Source of the DNA: Variovorax sp. OV329
GTDB lineage: Bacteria > Pseudomonadota > Gammaproteobacteria > Burkholderiales > Burkholderiaceae_C
DNA length: 64,000 nucleotides
Assembly: GCF_900114785.1 (NCBI RefSeq)
Contig: NZ_FOUG01000002.1
Coordinates: forward strand, 248,001-312,000
Direction: 5' to 3'
Positions 1-9,027 of this stretch are shown here, in pieces. Below the pieces are notes generated by a model, which saw only the letters and a list, made by a program, of their open reading frames with translations, did no database searches and had not been told where the DNA came from. The stretch's first letter is position 1. Each line of letters starts with the position of its first letter. Made by a program: the position numbers and the translations under genes.

Positions 1-1534
1 CCAGTGCGGCATCCAGTTGCGCCGGCCCGATCGCGTCGATCGCCACGAAGTGCGTGCCCGTGTAGCCCAGGCCCCTCAAGAGGGCCTGCGCGATCTCCAT
101 CTGATGGGCGATGGCCGCCCGGTACTGCGGCGCTTCCTCGCCGGTGAAGAGCACGGCCACTTGCGCGCCGCCGAAGGCGATCGCCGACAGCCACAGGTCG
201 ATGCCGGTGCTGGCGCTGTGGAACAGGCCGACCGGGATGACGTTCGCCGGCACGCCCTGCGCCTTGCCCAGCTGCGCCTGCCGGCCGAGCTGCTCGACCA
301 GCGCGCGGCCGCCCTCCTCGCTGTGCAGCAGCAGCGCCGGCTCGCGCCCGCCCGCCTGCAGGTAGGTGGTCAGCAGCGTGCGCAGCTTCAGGCCCTGGTC
401 CGGCGCGCGCGGGTAGCTGTAGGCCAGCGCGCCCGTCGGGCAGACGGTGGTGCAGGCGCCGCAGCCCACGCAGAGGTTGGGGTTGACGACGATGCGCTGG
501 CGTTCCTTCTCGCTGCGGATGGCATGCGCCGAGCAGACCTCTACGCAGGCGTTGCAGCCCACCTGTTCGTTGCGGCTGTGGGCGCACAGCTTCTGCTTGT
601 AGTCGAAGAACTTGGGCTTCTCGAACTCGCCCACCATCTCGCGCAGCCGAAGCACGGTCTGCAGCGCATCGGGCCGTCCGGCCAGGCCGCCGGCGACGTG
701 GAAATAGCCTTGCGGCGGCGCGTGCCAGTCGATGCGCGCGGTGGCGCCCAGGTCCAGCACCAGGTCGAACTCGGCGCCGTGCAGCTGCGGCTCGCGTTGC
801 AGATCGATGGCGCCGGCCACGCCGCAGGCCTTCACGCAGTCGGCGTGCGAGGTGCAGCGGGAGGCGTCGATCTGGTAGTCGAAGCCGATGGCCTGTTCGG
901 GGCAGGCCGCGATGCAGGCATTGCAGCGGGTGCACAGGTCCAGGTCGATGGGGTTGTCCTGCGTCCAGCCCAGCTTGAAGGCGCCGAGCCAGCCGGCCAG
1001 CGATTCGATGCGGCCGGCCATGACCGGGAAGCGCCGCTCCTGCGCCCCGCCCTGCGCGCCGGGGCCGGTGGAGAAAATGCTGACCTGCAGCGAGTCGGCC
1101 AGCAGCGACGCGGCCTGCTCGGCCTGGTCGAGGGGACCGATGACCAGCAGGCGGCCCTGGCTCTTGTAGGACACCGTGGCCACCGGCTCCGGATCGGGCA
1201 GGCCGGCGGCAGCCAGCAGCGCGGCGATCTTGGGCATGGCCGTGCGCGCATCGCGGCTCCAGCCGCCGGTCTCGCGGATGTTGACGAAGCGGATGGGCGA
1301 GGTGGCCCCAGGCGTCTGCTCGGCCAGCTCGGTGAACAGGCGCTGCTCCTGGGTGCAGGCCACCACCACCTCGTCGCCACCGCTGCCGGTGATGGCGCGC
1401 TGGAAGGCCGGGGCCTCGCGCCGGCACAGGGTGGTGTGGAGGGGAAGCTCTCTCTTGTCAGGCAGTGCCGCGCCGAGGGTCTTCGGCTCCAGCGGCATCG
1501 TCTTGTTGCAGTCGCAGATCAGCGTGGTCGTCAT
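1..1534 (-). CDS. 4Fe-4S polyferredoxin-like protein of the formate dehydrogenase locus (partial)
   Basis: The reading frame opens with ATG at 1534 and runs off the left edge of the window after 511 codons, so the C-terminus is missing. The N-terminal ~170 residues have no motif I recognise. After that come ferredoxin-type clusters: CTRCNACIAACP around residue 205, a following cysteine-rich segment, then CNACVEVC and CVGCGACTTVCP around residues 335-375. It therefore probably carries several [4Fe-4S] clusters and acts in electron transfer in the cytoplasm. It overlaps the DUF3306 gene by 77 nt and is the last visible gene of the fds operon; Fe-S proteins of this kind are found with DUF3305/DUF3306 next to formate dehydrogenases. 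Its electron partner is unknown. Confidence 0.8.
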   Translation of the reverse strand, partial: MTTTLICDCNKTMPLEPKTLGAALPDKRELPLHTTLCRREAPAFQRAITGSGGDEVVVACTQEQRLFTELAEQTPGATSPIRFVNIRETGGWSRDARTAMPKIAALLAAAGLPDPEPVATVSYKSQGRLLVIGPLDQAEQAASLLADSLQVSIFSTGPGAQGGAQERRFPVMAGRIESLAGWLGAFKLGWTQDNPIDLDLCTRCNACIAACPEQAIGFDYQIDASRCTSHADCVKACGVAGAIDLQREPQLHGAEFDLVLDLGATARIDWHAPPQGYFHVAGGLAGRPDALQTVLRLREMVGEFEKPKFFDYKQKLCAHSRNEQVGCNACVEVCSAHAIRSEKERQRIVVNPNLCVGCGACTTVCPTGALAYSYPRAPDQGLKLRTLLTTYLQAGGREPALLLHSEEGGRALVEQLGRQAQLGKAQGVPANVIPVGLFHSASTGIDLWLSAIAFGGAQVAVLFTGEEAPQYRAAIAHQMEIAQALLRGLGYTGTHFVAIDAIGPAQLDAAL

Positions 1535-2117
1535 CGGTCTCTTGGCTGGCCGTGCGCGCACCCTGGTCGGGTGCTGCGCCTGGCGGGCTGGGAACTTCCT
1601 TCAGGGAATGCTCCGACTGTGCCACGTCCTGGACCGACGTCAGGGCAGGGGTTTCTTGGACCGGCCCCTTCTTCCCTTCCTCGTCGTCGTCCACGAGCTT
1701 CAGGAAGGCCGCGCTGGCCATCTTGCGCAGGGTGGCCGCCGGCAGCGGCGCGGGGTTGGAATAGTCGTCGATGTAGACGTCCATCCGGTCCATCACATTG
1801 AAGTGCGGATCGGCGAACAGCTTCTTCATCGCGGCGTTGCGCACCTCGGGCGCCACGTCGCGGGCCATGAAGGGCTTGAAGTCGGACTCGGGCGTCAGGG
1901 CTTGCGTGTCTTCCAGCGTCGGCGGCGGCGCCTCGGCTTGCTGCGATGCCGCGTCGGGGCTCGCGCCTTCGGCAGGCGGCGACTCGGGCGGCCGCGATTG
2001 CGTTGCCGGCACAGCTTTCGGGGCCTCGGCCTTGGGCGGGCGGGGCTCCTCGGGCGGAGCGGTTTCGCCCTGCGTCTTGCGGCGCGACCAACGCTGCAGG
2101 AAGCCTTCTTCAGACAT
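1458..2117 (-). CDS. DUF3306 domain protein
   Basis: A 219-residue protein whose N-terminus (MSEEGFLQRWSRRK) is the hallmark of the DUF3306 family. It continues with a low-complexity Ala/Pro/Glu-rich stretch to about residue 80 and then a better conserved segment with LTPESDFKPFMARDV and FNVMDRMDVYIDDY. No enzymatic motif is visible. The start overlaps the end of the DUF3305 gene by 8 nt and its 3' end overlaps the Fe-S protein by 77 nt, so the three are probably translationally coupled. The family is recurrently linked to formate dehydrogenase loci; an accessory or maturation role is inferred, not shown. Confidence 0.85.
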   Translation of the reverse strand: MSEEGFLQRWSRRKTQGETAPPEEPRPPKAEAPKAVPATQSRPPESPPAEGASPDAASQQAEAPPPTLEDTQALTPESDFKPFMARDVAPEVRNAAMKKLFADPHFNVMDRMDVYIDDYSNPAPLPAATLRKMASAAFLKLVDDDEEGKKGPVQETPALTSVQDVAQSEHSLKEVPSPPGAAPDQGARTASQETDDDHADLRLQQDDAAGAEDPRRGTA

Positions 2118-2706
2118 CGCCCGCCCCCCGCTTCTTGCTGGTGCTCACGCTGGCGACATTGCCGAAGCGGTCCGTCAGCGGCCTGAAGCTCTGCGGCCGC
2201 TGGCGGCGCTTGGGCTCGGCCTTGTAGTGCTCCTCGACGAAGCCGCGCAGAAACTGCACCACCTCGGGCTGGGCCGGCACCTGCTCGACCATCTCCTGCG
2301 CATCGAGCCAGCGGCCGGCGTCGTGGTAGCTGAGCGTGACGATGACCGGGCGCGCGATGGGCTCGCTTGCCACGGTCGCCGTTTCCTCCAGACGCCACAG
2401 CACGAACCAGCAGGGCGACTCGGTGCTGGCGTTGAGGTAGTAGCCCTCGGCATCGTCGGCGAACAGTTCCACCACGAAGCCGGGGTGCAGCCAGCGCTGC
2501 TCGCCCTCCTCGCTCTCGTGCACCAGGCGCGGCTCGGTGCCGGCGCCCGGCTCGTCGGGCAGCACGCTGTCGAAGACCCAGCGCCATTCCTGCCAGCGCG
2601 CGGCCGGCCCCCGGACGCGCTCGCGGCGCATCAGCACCGCGACGTCCAGGTAGGGCCGCTTGGGGGTCGTCGGGTCTTGGTCGTTGCGCGCCGCGTCTTC
2701 CGGCAT
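2110..2706 (-). CDS. DUF3305 domain protein
   Basis: A 198-residue soluble protein with the DUF3305 signature: PYLDVAVLMRRERV near the start, W-rich WQEWRWVFDSVLPDE, then VELFADDAEGYYLNASTESP and CWFVLWRLEE, typical of this family. It ends in a basic tail. It starts 6 nt after the fdsA stop codon and overlaps the next gene, so it belongs to the formate dehydrogenase operon. The function is not established; conserved pairing with DUF3306 and FdsA suggests help in assembly or cofactor insertion. No signal peptide or membrane segment is visible. Confidence 0.85.
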   Translation of the reverse strand: MPEDAARNDQDPTTPKRPYLDVAVLMRRERVRGPAARWQEWRWVFDSVLPDEPGAGTEPRLVHESEEGEQRWLHPGFVVELFADDAEGYYLNASTESPCWFVLWRLEETATVASEPIARPVIVTLSYHDAGRWLDAQEMVEQVPAQPEVVQFLRGFVEEHYKAEPKRRQRPQSFRPLTDRFGNVASVSTSKKRGAGDV

Positions 2707-2712
2707 GGTTCC

Positions 2713-5580
2713 TCAGGAGGTGATGTCTTGCACCTCGCGAGAATAGCCTGCCACCGGCGCCGGCGTGCCGCCGCGGGTCAATCGCACCGCGCAGTACTTG
2801 AACTCCGGAATCTTGCCGAAGGGGTCCAGCGCCGCGTGGGTCATCAGGTTGGCCGCCGCCTCGTAGTAGGCGAAGGGCACGAACACCGCGCCCTGCGGCG
2901 TGCCGTCGTCGCGCCGCACGTGGATGGCCACCTCGCCGCGCCGCGACTGGATGGTGATCACGTCGCCCGGCGACAGGCCCAGCCTGCTCAGGTCGGCCTG
3001 GGTCATCGAGGCGGTGGCGATGGGCTCCAGCGCGTCCAGCACGGTGGCGCGGCGCGTCATGCTGCCGGTGTGCCAGTGCTCCAGCTGCCGGCCGGTGATG
3101 AGCACGAAGGGATATTCCGCATCGGGCCGCTCGGCCGCCGGGATGATGTCGGCCGGCACCAGTTTTACCCGGCCGTCGCTGGTCGGGAAGTCCTGCACGA
3201 ACACGATGGGCTGGCCCGGATCGTCGGCGCTCAGGCAGGGGTAGGTCACGCTGGATTCGCGCTGCAGCCGGTCCCAGGTGATGCCGCTGATGGCCGCGTG
3301 CATGGCCTGGCGCATCTCGTCGTAGATCTCGGCCACGCCGCATTCCTCGCCCTGGTAGTTCCAGCCCAGGCCGATGCGCTTCGCAAGCTGCTGGATGATC
3401 CACAGGTCGGGCTTCGCATCGCCCGGCGGGTTGAGCGCGCGCTTGCCCAGCTGCACCATGCGGTCGGTGTTGCTCACCGTGCCTGTCTTCTCCGGCCAGG
3501 CGCTGGCGGGCAGCACCACGTCGGCCAGCCAGGCGGTCTCGGTCATGAAGATGTCCTGCACCACGAGGTGCTCCAACGCGCCGAGCGCGTGGCGGGCATG
3601 GTTCAGGTCCGGGTCGCTCATGGCGGGGTTCTCGCCCATGACGTACATGCCGCGGATCTTGTGCGGATCGCTGTCCTCGGCCAGGGCCTTGTGCATGATC
3701 TCGACCACGGTGTAGCCGGGCGTCCTGTCCAGCGGCTGGCCCCAGAACTTCTCGAACCACTCGTACGCAGCCGGGCTGTCCACGCGCTGGTAATTGGGGA
3801 ACATCATCGGGATCAGGCCCGCGTCGCTGGCGCCCTGCACGTTGTTCTGGCCGCGCAGCGGATGCAGGCCCGAGCCCGGCTTGCCGATCTGGCCGGTGAC
3901 GGAGACCAGCGCGATCAGGCAGCGCGAGTTGTCGGTGCCGTGCACGTGCTGGCTCACGCCCATGCCCCACAGGATCATCGCGCCCTTGGCGGTGGCGAAG
4001 GCCCGCGCGACTTCGCGCAGCGTTTCTGCTGGAATGCCGCAGATCGGCGCCATGGCCTCGGGGCTGTAGCCCTTCACGTTCTCCTTGAGCGCCTCGAAGT
4101 TGCTGGCCCGCTCGCGGATGAAGCTCTCGTCGACCAGGCCCTCGTCGATCACCGCGTGGATCAGCGCGTTGAGCATCGCCACGTCGGTGTCGGCCTTGAA
4201 CTGCAGCGTGCGCCAGGCGTGTTTGCTGATGTCGGTGCGGCGCGGGTCGGCCAGCACGATCTTGGCGCCGCGCTTGGCGGCGTTCTTCATCCAGGTGGCG
4301 GCCACCGGGTGGTTGGCGGTGGGGTTGGAGCCGATGATGAAGATCATCTCGGCGTTCTCCACGTCGTTCACCTGGTTGCTCACCGCGCCCGAGCCCACGC
4401 CCTCCAGCAGCGCGGCCACGCTCGATGCATGGCACAGGCGGGTGCAGTGGTCCACGTTGTTGCTGCCGAAGCCGGTGCGCACCAGCTTCTGGAACAGGTA
4501 GGCCTCCTCGTTGCTGCCCTTGGCCGAGCCGAAGCCGGCCAGGCTCTTGGGGCCGCAGGTGTCGCGCAGCTGCGCCAGCTTGCCGCCGGCCAGCTCGAGC
4601 GCCTCTTCCCAGCTGGCCTCGCGGAACACGTCGCTCCAATTGAGCGGCTGGCCGTCGTCGATGCTCTTGGGAATGCCGGGCTTGCGGATCAGCGGCTTGG
4701 TCAGGCGCTGCGGGTGGTGCGCATAGTCGAAGCCGAAGCGGCCCTTGACGCACAGGCGCCCGTGGTTGGCCGGGCCGTCGCGCCCGTCCACGCTGACGAT
4801 CTTCTCGTCCTTCACGTTGTAGGTGATGAGGCAGCCCACGCCGCAGAAGGGGCAGACCGAGTCGACCTTGCGGTCCACCACCTGCGAGCCGACCTGCGTC
4901 TTGGGCATGAGCGCGCCGGTGGGGCAGGCCTGCACGCATTCGCCGCAGGCCACGCAGGTGCTGTCGCCCATGGGGTCGTCCAGGTCGAACACGATCTTGG
5001 AGTCGCCGCCGCGCATGGCGTAGCCGATCACGTCGTTGACCTGCTCCTCGCGGCAGGCGCGCACGCAGCGGTTGCACTGGATGCAGGCGTCGAGGTTGAC
5101 AGCCATGGCCGGGTGCGACACGTCCGCCTTGGGCTGCTCGCGGCGCAGCGCCTTCAGTTCGGGGCGCACCTCGATGTCCAGGCGCTCGGCCCATTCGCTC
5201 AGCTCACCGTGCTGCCCGGCGCCGCCTTCCGCATCGTTCCACTTGTAGCCCTGGTCCGGCATGTCCGAGAGCAGCATCTCGACCACCATCTTCTGGCTCT
5301 TGACGGCGCGCTCGCTGCAGGCCTGCACTTCAATGCCGGGGGTGGCGGCGCGGCAGCAGCTGGGGGCCAGCACGCGCTCGCCCTTGATCTCGACCACGCA
5401 GGCGCGGCAGTTGCCGTCGGGGCGCAGGCCTTCCTTGTAGCAAAGGTGGGGGATGTCGACGCCGGCGCGCTTGGCGGCCTGCAGGATGGTCTCGCCTTCG
5501 TAGGCCTCGACCGCCTTGCCGTCGAGCTGGAACTCGAGGGTCTGCGGCATCAGGTTCTGGAGGTTGATGGGAGCGTTCAT
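2713..5580 (-). CDS. fdsA: NAD-dependent formate dehydrogenase, molybdopterin alpha subunit
   Basis: Catalytic subunit of the soluble formate:NAD+ oxidoreductase, oxidising formate to CO2 at a Mo/W bis-MGD centre. I place the start at ATG 5580 (955 aa); a longer frame to 5781 only reads into the upstream gene. Domains in order: a [2Fe-2S] plant-type domain (about residues 15-90, GNCRAC); a His/Cys region; two ferredoxin [4Fe-4S] motifs, CIQCNRCVRAC and CVACGECVQACP (about 165-235); the molybdopterin [4Fe-4S] motif CPFCGVGC; and the active-site segment DHCTRLCHASSV with the Mo-ligating Cys, so it is a Cys and not a Sec enzyme. The C-terminal MGD-binding domain ends the protein. It lies 17 nt downstream of the fused NAD-reducing subunit. 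Confidence 0.95.
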   Translation of the reverse strand: MNAPINLQNLMPQTLEFQLDGKAVEAYEGETILQAAKRAGVDIPHLCYKEGLRPDGNCRACVVEIKGERVLAPSCCRAATPGIEVQACSERAVKSQKMVVEMLLSDMPDQGYKWNDAEGGAGQHGELSEWAERLDIEVRPELKALRREQPKADVSHPAMAVNLDACIQCNRCVRACREEQVNDVIGYAMRGGDSKIVFDLDDPMGDSTCVACGECVQACPTGALMPKTQVGSQVVDRKVDSVCPFCGVGCLITYNVKDEKIVSVDGRDGPANHGRLCVKGRFGFDYAHHPQRLTKPLIRKPGIPKSIDDGQPLNWSDVFREASWEEALELAGGKLAQLRDTCGPKSLAGFGSAKGSNEEAYLFQKLVRTGFGSNNVDHCTRLCHASSVAALLEGVGSGAVSNQVNDVENAEMIFIIGSNPTANHPVAATWMKNAAKRGAKIVLADPRRTDISKHAWRTLQFKADTDVAMLNALIHAVIDEGLVDESFIRERASNFEALKENVKGYSPEAMAPICGIPAETLREVARAFATAKGAMILWGMGVSQHVHGTDNSRCLIALVSVTGQIGKPGSGLHPLRGQNNVQGASDAGLIPMMFPNYQRVDSPAAYEWFEKFWGQPLDRTPGYTVVEIMHKALAEDSDPHKIRGMYVMGENPAMSDPDLNHARHALGALEHLVVQDIFMTETAWLADVVLPASAWPEKTGTVSNTDRMVQLGKRALNPPGDAKPDLWIIQQLAKRIGLGWNYQGEECGVAEIYDEMRQAMHAAISGITWDRLQRESSVTYPCLSADDPGQPIVFVQDFPTSDGRVKLVPADIIPAAERPDAEYPFVLITGRQLEHWHTGSMTRRATVLDALEPIATASMTQADLSRLGLSPGDVITIQSRRGEVAIHVRRDDGTPQGAVFVPFAYYEAAANLMTHAALDPFGKIPEFKYCAVRLTRGGTPAPVAGYSREVQDITS

Positions 5581-5597
5581 GTTCTTGTTCTCCTCGC

Positions 5598-7457
5598 TCA
5601 GGCGATTTCCTCGGGGAAGTACTTCTGGATGCAGCGGATCGGGTTGGGCGCGGCCTGCCCCAGGCCGCAGATGGAGGCATCGCCCATCACCTGCGCCAAG
5701 TCTTCCAGCGTGGTGTTGTCCCACTGCTTCTCTTCCATCAGCGCGGCGGCCTTGCCGGTGCCGACGCGGCAGGGCGTGCACTGGCCGCAGCTTTCATGCT
5801 CGAAGAAGCGCATCACGTTCAGGGCGGCGTCGCGCGCCTTGTCGTGCTGGCTCAGCACCATCACGGCGGCCGAGCCGATGAAGCAGCCGTAGGGCTGCAG
5901 GGTGTCGAAGTCCAGCGGGATGTCGCCCAGGCTCGCCGGCAGGATGCCGCCCGAGGCACCGCCGGGCAGGTAGGCGTACAGCTCGTGGCCGTCCAGCATG
6001 CCGCCGCAGTACTCGTCGATGAGTTCCTTCACCGTGATGCCGGCGGGCGCCAGCTTCACGCCCGGGTGCTTCACCCGGCCGCTGACGCTGAAGCTGCGCA
6101 GGCCCTTGCGGCCGTGGCGGCCGAAGCCGGCGAACCACTCGGGGCCTTTCTCGACGATGTCGCGCACCCAGTAGAGGGTCTCGAAGTTGTGCTCCAGCGT
6201 GGGCCGGTTGAACAGGCCCACCTGCGCGATGTAGGGCGGGCGCATGCGCGGCTCGCCACGCTTGCCCTCGATGCTCTCGATCATCGCGGACTCCTCGCCG
6301 CAGATGTAGGCGCCGGCGCCGCGGCGCAGCTCGATGTGGGGCAGCAGGTAAGGCGGGTCGTCCTGCAGCTTCGCCAGCTCTTCTTCCAGCAGCGCGCGGC
6401 AGTCGTGGTATTCGTCGCGCAGGTAGATGTAGCAGGCGTCGATGCCCACGCAGTGCGCGGCCACCAGCAGGCCTTCGAGAAAACGGTGCGGATCGCGCTC
6501 GAGGTAGGTGCGGTCCTTGAAGGTGCCGGGCTCGCCTTCGTCGATGTTCACGGCCATCAGCTTGGGCGCCGGCTGGTCGCGCACGATGCGCCACTTGCGC
6601 CCCGACGGGAAGCCCGCGCCGCCCAGGCCGCGCAGGCCGGAGTCTTCCATCGCCTTGATGACGTGCTCGACCTCGCGGATGAGCTCGCCCTCGTCCACCT
6701 GGCCGGTCGCCACCGCCTTGGCCAGGCGGTAGCCGCCGTGCGCGCGGTAGGTGTCGTAGTCGGTGAAGGCAGGCAGCGTGCGCACCTGCGCCAGTTCGGG
6801 CGAGACGCTGCGCTCGGCCAGTTCCGCCGGATTGAACACGACGAGCTCCCGCGGCGACTCGCCGGTGGGTGGCTCCGGCTGCAGCGCCTGCAGCACACGC
6901 TCGGGCGTGGCCAGGGGCACCGCCTGCTGGTTGATCGCGACCGCGGGCGCCTGCTCGCAGCGGCCGATGCAGGGCGCGGCGATGACGCGCACGTCGTCGC
7001 GGCCGGCCAGGCCCAGGATCTGCGGCAGGCGCGCCAGCAGGTCGCCGGCGCCGGCGAGCGAGCACGACAGGCTGTCGCACACGCGGATGGTCACGGCGGG
7101 CAGCGCCTCGCCGCCGCGCAGGATCTCGAAGTGATGGTAGAAGGTCGCGACCTCGTACACCTCCGCCATCGGGATGTTCGTGAGGGCCGACAGGGCCACC
7201 AGGTGCTGGTCGTGCAGGCCGTTGTGCGCGTCGTTGACCTTGTGCAGGAACTCGATCAGCAGGTCGCGCCGGTAGCCGCCCTGCGGCTTGTGGCCGATGA
7301 GGGCGCGCACCTCCTCCATCGCGTTGCCGTCGGGCTGGCGGCCCTTGAGCTTGCTCTTCTTGCGGATGCGCTCGCGCATGTCGTCGACCGTGCCAAGCGG
7401 GATCGCCTGGACGCTGCTGTTGCTGCGGCTGCCTGCCGTGCCGGGGTGTTGCTGCAT
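5598..7457 (-). CDS. fdsB: Formate dehydrogenase NAD-reducing subunit, FdsG-FdsB (NuoE-NuoF) fusion
   Basis: A 619-residue protein that joins two subunits that are separate in Cupriavidus-type Fds enzymes. Residues ~25-175 are a NuoE/24-kDa thioredoxin-like domain with the [2Fe-2S] ligands CDSLSC and CIGRC. Residues ~215-600 are a NuoF/51-kDa domain with NADH and FMN-binding glycine-rich motifs (LRGLGGAGFPSGRKW, GAGAYICGEESA) and the C-terminal [4Fe-4S] motif ESCGQCTPCR. It passes electrons from FdsA to NAD+ in the cytoplasm. It is the first gene of the operon; the upstream 320 nt contain AT-rich dyads and a dispersed repeat but no LysR-type regulator gene. ATG at 7457 could be one of several starts. 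Confidence 0.93.
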   Translation of the reverse strand: MQQHPGTAGSRSNSSVQAIPLGTVDDMRERIRKKSKLKGRQPDGNAMEEVRALIGHKPQGGYRRDLLIEFLHKVNDAHNGLHDQHLVALSALTNIPMAEVYEVATFYHHFEILRGGEALPAVTIRVCDSLSCSLAGAGDLLARLPQILGLAGRDDVRVIAAPCIGRCEQAPAVAINQQAVPLATPERVLQALQPEPPTGESPRELVVFNPAELAERSVSPELAQVRTLPAFTDYDTYRAHGGYRLAKAVATGQVDEGELIREVEHVIKAMEDSGLRGLGGAGFPSGRKWRIVRDQPAPKLMAVNIDEGEPGTFKDRTYLERDPHRFLEGLLVAAHCVGIDACYIYLRDEYHDCRALLEEELAKLQDDPPYLLPHIELRRGAGAYICGEESAMIESIEGKRGEPRMRPPYIAQVGLFNRPTLEHNFETLYWVRDIVEKGPEWFAGFGRHGRKGLRSFSVSGRVKHPGVKLAPAGITVKELIDEYCGGMLDGHELYAYLPGGASGGILPASLGDIPLDFDTLQPYGCFIGSAAVMVLSQHDKARDAALNVMRFFEHESCGQCTPCRVGTGKAAALMEEKQWDNTTLEDLAQVMGDASICGLGQAAPNPIRCIQKYFPEEIA

Positions 7458-7597
7458 CTGCCTGGGCCTTCGGCACCGGTCCGTGGGGCGGCCGGCGCTT
7501 GTCTCGATTTCTGGATCATCCTCTTTGCAAAGGCCCTTGTCCCTGAGGAGAAAAGGGACCTATGCAAATCAATTCCAGTGTCTTCGCAGGCGTGGCA

Positions 7598-7650
7598 AAG
7601 CGTCAAATTCAATCGGCGAACCGATCGATTAGCAAATTGAATGAACTGGA
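7598..7650 (-). promoter_or_regulatory. Candidate operator/promoter region of the fds operon
   Basis: The only AT-rich stretch upstream of fdsGB. It contains CAAATTCAAT and CAAATTGAAT as near-identical direct repeats (7603-7612 and 7632-7641) and between them the dyad AATCGGCGAACCGATCGATT (7611-7630), with ATCGG/CCGAT arms. Such repeated dyads are typical regulator sites. No -10/-35 pair is convincing, and the regulator is not encoded in the window. Confidence 0.35.
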
Positions 7651-7754
7651 GCCTCCCGGCTTTTCACTTCGCTTCGCTGCGTGTAATTCGCCACCTCCCG
7701 AGGAGGGGACCCCACCTGCGGCCTGGCAAAGCCAGTTCCGCGGTGCGGGGCTTG
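7651..7754 (+). repeat. Dispersed intergenic repeat, copy A
   Basis: One of four ~105-bp copies in the window. It begins GCCTCCCGGCTTTTCACTTC and contains two hairpins, CCTCC-CGA-GGAGG and GCGG-C-CTGGC-AAA-GCCAG-TT-CCGC. This copy lies between the fds promoter and the 3' end of mrp. No open reading frame or transposase is associated. Confidence 0.9.
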
Positions 7755-7776
7755 ACCCGCAGCACGGTCAAGCAAC

Positions 7777-8868
7777 TTACGTGTTTTTGCTGACCGTGAT
7801 GGTGGGGAACTTGGCGGAGAAGTCCTTGGCCTTCTCGGCGATGCCGACGGCCACCTTGCGCGCGACTGCCTTGTAGATGGACGCCACTTCGCCGTCGGGG
7901 TCGGCCACCACGGTGGGCTTGCCGCTGTCGGCCTGCAGGCGGATGTTGATGTCCAGCGGCAGCGCGCCCAGGTAGGCCATGTCGTTCTGCTCGGCCATCT
8001 TCCTGCCGCCATCGGCGCCGAAGATGTGCTCCACGTGGCCGCAGTTGGAGCACACGTGCACCGCCATGTTCTCCACGATGCCCAGGATGGGCACGCCCAC
8101 CTTCTCGAACATCTTGATGCCCTTGCGAGCGTCCAGCAGGGCGATGTCCTGCGGCGTGGTGACGATGACGGCGCCGGTCATGGGGACGCGCTGGCTCAGG
8201 GTGAGCTGGATGTCGCCGGTGCCCGGCGGCATGTCGACGATGAGGTAGTCCAGGTCCTTCCAGTTGGTCTGGCGCAACAGTTGCTCCAGCGCCTGGGTGG
8301 CCATGGGGCCGCGCCAGATCATGGCTTCGTCCTGGTCGACCAGGAAGCCGATGGACATGACCTGCACGCCGTGGTTCTCCAGCGGCTCCATGGTCTTGCC
8401 GTCTTCGCTTTCGGGACGGCGGTTGATGCCCAGCATCATGGGCTGGCTGGGGCCGTAGATGTCGGCGTCCAGCAAGCCCACGGCTGCACCCTCGGCCGCC
8501 AGTGCCAGCGCCAGGTTGGCCGCGGTGGTGCTTTTGCCCACGCCGCCCTTGCCCGAGGCCACGGCGATGATGTTCTTCACGTTGGGCATCAGCTGCACGC
8601 CGCGCTGCACCGCATGCGAGATCACCTTGGTCGTGATGTTGACCGAGACGTTCTCCACGCCCGGCACGGTCTTGGCGGCTGCGACCAGCGCCTTGCGCAG
8701 TGCCGGCACCTGGCTTTTTGCCGGGTAGCCCAGCTCGATGTCGAAGGACACGTCGCCTTCGGCGATCTGCACGTTCTTCAAGGCGCGGGAGCCGACGAAG
8801 TCCTTGCCGGTGTTGGGGTCGAGGACGGATTTGAGCGCCTGCGAGAGTGCTTCCTGGGTAACGGCCAT
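7777..8868 (-). CDS. apbC: Mrp/ApbC-type iron-sulfur cluster carrier P-loop ATPase
   Basis: Cytosolic ATPase that binds and delivers Fe-S clusters to apoproteins. Start ATG 8868 gives 363 aa, the usual length; a longer frame to 8988 lacks family similarity. Residues ~1-90 are a DUF59/MIP18-like domain; the deviant Walker A motif ASGKGGVGKST follows at about 105; the C-terminal part has VDMPPGTGD and the CSNCG metal-binding CxxC pair expected for cluster binding. It is divergent from the cytochrome b561 gene, with 159 nt between them in which I see no clear promoter. Confidence 0.95.
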   Translation of the reverse strand: MAVTQEALSQALKSVLDPNTGKDFVGSRALKNVQIAEGDVSFDIELGYPAKSQVPALRKALVAAAKTVPGVENVSVNITTKVISHAVQRGVQLMPNVKNIIAVASGKGGVGKSTTAANLALALAAEGAAVGLLDADIYGPSQPMMLGINRRPESEDGKTMEPLENHGVQVMSIGFLVDQDEAMIWRGPMATQALEQLLRQTNWKDLDYLIVDMPPGTGDIQLTLSQRVPMTGAVIVTTPQDIALLDARKGIKMFEKVGVPILGIVENMAVHVCSNCGHVEHIFGADGGRKMAEQNDMAYLGALPLDINIRLQADSGKPTVVADPDGEVASIYKAVARKVAVGIAEKAKDFSAKFPTITVSKNT

Positions 8869-9027
8869 GGTGGGGTTCTTCTGGTGGATCTGCTGCGATT
8901 CGATGGCGGCTAGTCTAGGGCCTGGGCGAAAACTTCTGGCCGGACGCGCGGCGGTGCCGCATGGGCGCCAGGGTTTTCGATCTCGCACCTTGGGGTAGGC
9001 TGGCGGCCTTCCCTGCCGACGAACTTC

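Noticed and set aside
1165..1172. Third GTCCTACA octamer
   Set aside because: It lies inside the coding sequence of the first gene, so it is treated as chance and as a caution against over-reading the motif.
1798..5892. 1364-codon open frame on the plus strand
   Set aside because: It is antisense to fdsA and fdsGB, has His/Ala/Gly-rich low-complexity content and no family similarity; it is a shadow of GC-rich codon use.
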